Assembly: GCA_905250025.1 (NCBI GenBank)
Contig: CAJNOJ010000023.1
Span: forward strand, 310,001-374,000
Source: Adineta ricciae
Taxonomy: Eukaryota > Rotifera > Eurotatoria > Adinetida > Adinetidae
DNA: 64,000 nucleotides
Direction of reading: 5' to 3'
Shown: piece by piece, positions 62,049 to 64,000 of the stretch
Position numbering within the stretch: position 1 is the stretch's first letter
Layout of the letters: the number at the start of each line of letters is the position of its first letter
Program-made: the position numbers and the translations under genes
The notes under the pieces: generated by a model
Database searches by the model: none
The model's input: the letters and a program-made list of their open reading frames with translations, nothing else
What the model was told of the DNA's origin: nothing

Positions 62049-63898
62049 TTAAAGATCACCACTTGTTTGACGATTTTGAAAATAATCAGTCTGAGAAGAG
62101 AAGAGAAGAGGAATGATTCGTATCGATAAAACAAGTTTTTCCTACTCACATAAAGTTGTTGCACATCGTTGCCATTATCAGCATTTCCTTCACTGTTATC
62201 TTTGCTAATCAATTTGTCATAGGAACGTCGATAGTTTTTATCAATTGACTTCAGGTAAATATCACCTGACTTTAGAATTTCCATCGGCTGTTTTGGCACG
62301 AAAGATACTAAAAATATCGCGTATGCGGAAGAATCATACATGAATGAGTCTTACCTTTATGCTGATTCTCTTCACGTTCTAACAGGATTTTGTCCATAAT
62401 CTCCGGTGAAATTTCTATTCTCTCGTTGTCAAGGCGTTCGCGAGCACGTTGAATACTTCGCTGTAATTGTGCTAATGTAAATCGACATTCATGAACTTTA
62501 CGACAAACTACACTATACATGGACGATGCTAATCCAGAGCCATAGGAAAAAAGTAAAATACGTCGTCCATACAATTGTTCCTCATTTGGTTGACTAAACA
62601 AATGATTGCATTTTTAGTTTGGGGATGGGACTGGCAATATTCGTTAATAAATTTTACCTGATTAAAAACGAAAAGAGACTGTAATAAACTGATGATGTAT
62701 ACATATTGCCCATGTTTTGTGCAAAATAAACACCCGGCAAAGTTTTCTGTTCATATAACTCTCTACTTTGTTCAATCATTTCCCGTTCAAGTTCTTTATC
62801 ATTGATTAATGTACGAATATCGAGATTTCTAAATAAGCAAAGGCAAGTATTTCTATGTAATTCTGATGAACATCTTACTTATATTTTTCTGAGATTGCAC
62901 TTGGTATATAGGGACAAGCTCGAATGAGATCATTTAAATATAATCTAGCTAGAGACTTTTGTGCAAGTTTCACATAGGGTGTGTGAAATAGAACGGCGGC
63001 AAATGTCGATAAATTGACTTCGCGTGACGTCAATGTACTCGTATGTGTGTGTGAATGAGATTCATGATTCATTTGCGATTTTGTACAAAACTGCGTATAG
63101 CATGTATCAAGTGCCGAAATCACGCATTGAACACTTAATTGGCCATCGACAATTGGATATAGTGAATTTAAATTAGGTTTATAGAAATCATACACATGCG
63201 CCATATGTGTTGCACGACAACCTGAACAAAGGAGTATGAGAAAAAGACTAGAAAATATCGTTTAGACAGTTGTACCGGATTCAAAAACAACTGGAGCATT
63301 TGGACCGATAAGAAGAGCACAAGCACCAGCACCACCTGTTGGACGGGCATTACCTTTGGGATAGACAGCTATATCACCCATAACTACAACAGCCTAGAGA
63401 GATAGATTACATTCAAAATGTAGTTAGAATCAGCGACTTTTCAGTTCTCCATACGTATCGTCCATCCCAAAAGCTTGATTCAATCCAATGAATAGCATTG
63501 AATATAGCCGCAGTACCACCATAGCAAGCATTTACATTATCTACACCTTCGACAGCTGTATTATCATGATCAACAAATAATTGCATAAGAACTGTTTTTA
63601 TCGATTTTGCTTTATCGATCAACGTTTCTGTTCCAACATCTAGTCGACCAATTTGTTGAGGATGTACACCGGTTTCATCAAGTAAACGTGATAAAACAGT
63701 TAAACATAACGAACATATATCTTCATGATCGGAACATATGGACATACGTTGTTGTCCTAGTCCGATTGTGTATTTGCCTTTTGAGATATTTTCATGCACT
63801 TCCAGTTTCGATTGTTCAACATAAAGTGGCGGAATGTAAAGTTCACAAGCAAGAATACCAACCGATGATGGACGATGTAAATAACCTGCGCCGTTCAT
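62049..63898 (-). CDS. HMGCS: Hydroxymethylglutaryl-CoA synthase
   Basis: A multi-exon gene for about 480 residues; it condenses acetyl-CoA with acetoacetyl-CoA. It starts at [20 protein letters not shown] (63898). Landmarks are [15 protein letters not shown] with the catalytic Glu, [15 protein letters not shown] with the nucleophilic Cys, [34 protein letters not shown] with the catalytic His, [18 protein letters not shown] and [12 protein letters not shown]. The last junction (GTGAGT donor after ..DVQQLY, acceptor CTTCTCTTCTCAG) gives a short end, [13 protein letters not shown], stopping at 62049-62051. There is no mitochondrial presequence, so this is the cytosolic, isoprenoid-pathway form. 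The frame continuing to 62030 without this splice is intron read-through. Confidence 0.93.
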
Positions 63899-64000
63899 GA
63901 TAATATTCTCTGAAACGAAACAATCTATATGAAAATCCTTCTCTAGTAAAGATAACTATAAACCATCAATAAGAAATAATAAACAATGGAATGTATATGT
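63899..64000 (-). other. Upstream region of HMG-CoA synthase
   Basis: AT-rich sequence at the window edge. On the minus strand a short pyrimidine-AG (..TTTCAG near 63915) lies before the start codon. Confidence 0.3.

Overview
The window is gene-dense, AT-rich nuclear DNA from a small-genome animal. All recognisable proteins are metazoan. Most introns are about 50-70 bp GT-AG introns, and gene spacing is short. Several genes have a polypyrimidine-AG acceptor just before the start codon, without a visible local donor exon. This fits a lineage with spliced-leader trans-splicing. Together with the ankyrin-repeat proteins, an intronless P450 and plant- or bacteria-like domains (NADAR, PP2-like), it points to a bdelloid rotifer (Adineta/Rotaria type). 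That assignment is inference; no rRNA, tRNA or organism-specific repeat was seen. No CRISPR array, transposon or virus-like gene was found.

Layout. 1-15.1 kb is an eight-gene plus-strand run: NAA15 (3' part), ARL16, EXOSC5, NRDE2, pyruvate carboxylase, MCRS1-like, GNB1L-like and a NADAR/YbiA-like protein. Gaps are 68-373 bp, often with AATAAA followed closely by a splice acceptor, so it looks operon-like. At 15.2-16.3 kb (minus) lies a neuronal-calcium-sensor protein. At 17.1-23.6 kb (plus) are TMEM138, GBA2 and an unrecognised protein with three PAM2-like motifs. At 23.7-34.8 kb (minus) are INPP5E, an F-box/PP2-like protein, an ankyrin-SOCS-box-like protein and phosphofructokinase. At 35.8-44.1 kb are a small unknown protein (minus), a CD225/dispanin protein, an intronless P450 and a tetraspanin (plus), a beta-trefoil-like/PPxY protein (minus) and an H3.3-type histone (plus). 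At 44.8-51.7 kb are a CREB3L-type membrane bZIP factor (minus), GOLT1 and an SLC46-like transporter (plus). A 3.1 kb gap precedes calcineurin A (54.9-58.0 kb, plus). The window closes with an ankyrin protein (minus), a thioredoxin with a lipid-anchor N-terminus (plus) and HMG-CoA synthase (minus, start at 63.9 kb).

How genes relate. EXOSC5 and NRDE2 are neighbours and both belong to nuclear RNA surveillance. ARL16, TMEM138 and INPP5E are all cilium-linked; the last two end in CaaX motifs. Pyruvate carboxylase, PFK and HMG-CoA synthase are core metabolism. Calcineurin A and the calcium sensor are Ca2+ signalling. Everything else looks like an ordinary mixed neighbourhood. Exon boundaries were inferred by eye from reading frame, GT-AG signals and remembered family sequences, so individual junctions may be off by a few bases.
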